Origin: JAMQKA01 sp031569985
Lineage (GTDB): Bacteria > Bacteroidota > Rhodothermia > Balneolales > Balneolaceae
Length of the DNA: 64,000 nt
Assembly (NCBI RefSeq): GCF_031569985.1
Contig: NZ_JAMQKA010000009.1
Coordinates: 62,001-126,000 of the forward strand
Reading direction: 5' to 3'
Shown here: one piece after another, positions 62,510 to 64,000 of the stretch
How the letters are laid out: each line of letters opens with the position of its first letter
Position numbering within the stretch: position 1 is the stretch's first letter
The notes under the pieces: model-generated
Seen by the model: the letters and a program-made list of their open reading frames with translations, nothing else
Told to the model about the DNA's origin: nothing
Database searches by the model: none
Program-made: the position numbers and the translations under genes

Positions 62510-63864
62510 ATGGGTACAAAAGAAATTAATTGGGATGAAAACCTATTGTTCATTGGGAATGATATTAAAGTCAATAATTCAATTGATGAAGAGAGAAGAA
62601 ATGAAATTCGTAAAGAAATTGAGCCTTGGCTTTCAGCAATCTTTCAAAGCGAACAATTTTCTCTGTTAGTTGGTAGTGGACTATCAAATGCCTTGGCAAA
62701 AATTGCAGACATTGATAGTCAAGATATGAGTAGACTCGAATTTGAAGGAGAGTATAGTCAAGAAATTAAAGCATACGCTGAAAAAACAGCAGAGGAATTC
62801 GGTCGTGGAACTCCAAATTTTGAAGATGACCTTAGGGCTTCTTTAGAATTATTGAGAGGATATCAAATACAGGATATTACAGCGAGCGATAATGATTCGT
62901 CAGAAAACGAAGATGGAGAGGAAGAAAAAATATAGATAAGCTCAAAACTGAGATAGATAAAAATTTAGCTACCTTAGTAAAAAATATTCTAGCTACTGAG
63001 AGTAACTTTTTAAAACAGCTAAAAGAACAGAAATCTGCTGCTAAAGCATCACTAAAAAATTTAAAGACTTTTTTGTTGAGCTTTGCAAGTCGTTCATCGA
63101 GTAGAGAAAGGCTCAATTTGTTTACAACTAATTACGATAGATTCATAGAATATGGTTTTGATTCAGCAGGAATTCTTTATTTAGACAGATTTGTGGGAAG
63201 TTTAAATCCCAAATTTAGAGAAACTAAACTTAATTACGATTATCATTACAACCCACCAGGAATTCGAGGTGAGCCTCGCTATGTGGAAGGAGTTGTGAAA
63301 TACAGTAAACTACATGGCTCAGTGGATTGGAAATCTTCTAACCAAGATGTCATTAAAAAATTACTTCCATTTGGCGCGGATGAGGATCATCCTGAAATTG
63401 GTAGTGATCTAACTGATTCGTTGCTGATATATCCAAATTCTTCCAAAGGAATTGAAACAGCCTTTTATCCATATTCTGAACTTTTTAGAGAGTTTTCTAC
63501 TGCAATTTGTCGTCCTAATTCATCTCTAGTAACATATGGATATGGTTTCGGAGATAGTCATATCAATTCTATTATTGAGGATATGCTGTCAATTCCGTCA
63601 ACTCATTTAGTGGTAATATCTTATGATGGTAATGAGCGAATAAAATCTTTCTTTGAAAACCAAAATCCTTCTCAATTTACACTGCTTTTAGGTAAGGAGT
63701 TTGGTGACTTGGAGAAGTTGAACAAATATTATTTGCCAAAATCTGCAATTGATAGGATTTCTATCAGAAGAGCTAATCTCCTGAAAAATAGAGGAGAAGA
63801 ACCGAGCGAGGATGGAAGGTTGGAACAGGAAAATGGAGTTTCAAACACAGGGGAGGAAGAATAA
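62510..63864 (+). pseudogene. SIR2-family protein of a SIR2-HerA defence operon, split by a frameshift
   Basis: Two frames carry one SIR2 protein of about 451 residues. The first (62510-62935) has EPWLSAIFQSEQFSLLVGSGLS with the nucleotide-binding GSG at 55-57. The second (open from 62935) has LNLFTTNYDRFIEYGFDSAG (the TNYD of SIR2), VVKYSKLHGSVDW (catalytic His) and SLVTYGYGFGDSHINSIIEDML. The frames join if the A6 run at 62925-62930 had one more A (EEKNIDKLKTEIDK). This may be a real inactivating deletion, slippage during expression, or a sequencing error. SIR2 proteins of this kind degrade NAD+ on phage infection. The HerA gene follows 1 bp after the stop. Confidence 0.82.
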
Positions 63865-63865
63865 A

Positions 63866-64000
63866 ATGAGAGATGAATTAAATTTTGATTCCATAAGAGA
63901 GTTAAACATTGGAACTGTTGTATCAACTTCTCCAAATGAAATAAAAGTTCTACTCGATACCAATGCACCTCAGAATACTTCCTTAAATACTGGTGTACCG
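63866..64000 (+). CDS. HerA-like ATPase, N-terminus (cut by window edge)
   Basis: ATG 63866 has a good ribosome site (GGAGGAAGA) inside the end of the SIR2 gene. The 45 visible codons give ELNIGTVVSTSPNEIKVLLD and NTSLNTGVP, the small beta-barrel (HAS-barrel) domain that begins HerA hexameric ATPases. The Walker motifs lie beyond the window. Together with the SIR2 gene it forms the known two-gene SIR2-HerA anti-phage arrangement. Call rests on the barrel pattern plus context. Confidence 0.65.
   Translation, partial: MRDELNFDSIRELNIGTVVSTSPNEIKVLLDTNAPQNTSLNTGVP

Noticed and set aside
62397..62669. Open frame overlapping the start of the SIR2 gene
   Set aside because: Out of frame with the SIR2 protein, which shows clear motifs; no ribosome site.

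Overview
The window is a piece of a bacterial chromosome from the FCB (Bacteroidota-related) group. Gene style and content point most to the Balneolota/Rhodothermota branch, which is an inference. Clues are a GSII-type glutamine synthetase, an F-type ATP synthase cluster without the beta and epsilon genes and with a secreted-type N-terminus on subunit a, a complete menaquinone (men) gene set, a bactofilin/M23 pair, and many short signal-peptide envelope proteins. Most genes are housekeeping and intact; mobile and defence material is concentrated near 40-44 kb and 57-64 kb.

Layout. 1-1034: 5' part of lon (minus). 1.5-5.4 kb: an outer-membrane barrel protein and a PcrA/UvrD helicase (minus). 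5.9-7.0 kb: prfA. 7.0-8.1 kb: scar in which a TPR-protein remnant and a beta-helix-protein remnant lie head to head, both without their 5' halves. 8.3-10.3 kb: agmatine-to-putrescine genes aguB-aguA. 11.1-16.9 kb: gatB, a thioredoxin-fold lipoprotein, tpiA, purD and a KDPG/KDPGal aldolase. 17.8-20.1 kb: gluconate-type permease and 2-keto-3-deoxygalactonate kinase. 20.3-30.3 kb: menaquinone pathway in two blocks (menF-D-H-B and menA-C-E), separated by an oppositely oriented GSII glutamine synthetase. 30.4-34.3 kb: GNAT acetyltransferase, PLP-dependent cystathionine beta-synthase/cysteine synthase, DUF3467, M23 peptidase, bactofilin. 34.3-39.9 kb: atpZ-like, a small membrane protein, then atpB-E-F-H-A-G. 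39.97 kb: tRNA-Ser(UGA).

The tRNA-Ser gene is the target of a 3.9-kb integrated island (about 40.02-44.0 kb). It is bounded by a perfect 43-bp direct repeat of the tRNA 3' end. It carries a SLATT-domain membrane protein gene with an in-frame stop, a decayed IS5-like insertion sequence, a secreted protein of unknown function and a palindrome-rich non-coding end. No integrase remains.

44-54 kb is an envelope block: TolC-like protein, MlaC-like lipid-binding protein, glycosyltransferase, flippase-like membrane protein, Wzi-like protein, a second glycosyltransferase, DUF3047 protein and an RND/MMPL transporter. 54.2-57.1 kb is trkH-trkA (potassium uptake). 57-61.6 kb holds three copies of a hairpin-rich element of about 250 bp. 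Two flank a DUF559 endonuclease gene; the third follows a decayed DUF559 remnant, so the endonuclease and the repeat seem to travel together. The window ends with a GC-rich DEDD exonuclease gene followed by an AT-rich SIR2-HerA type defence operon, whose SIR2 gene is split by a one-base shift in an A run and whose HerA gene runs off the end.

All calls come from reading the sequence by eye; family names rest on recognised motifs, and no database search was possible.
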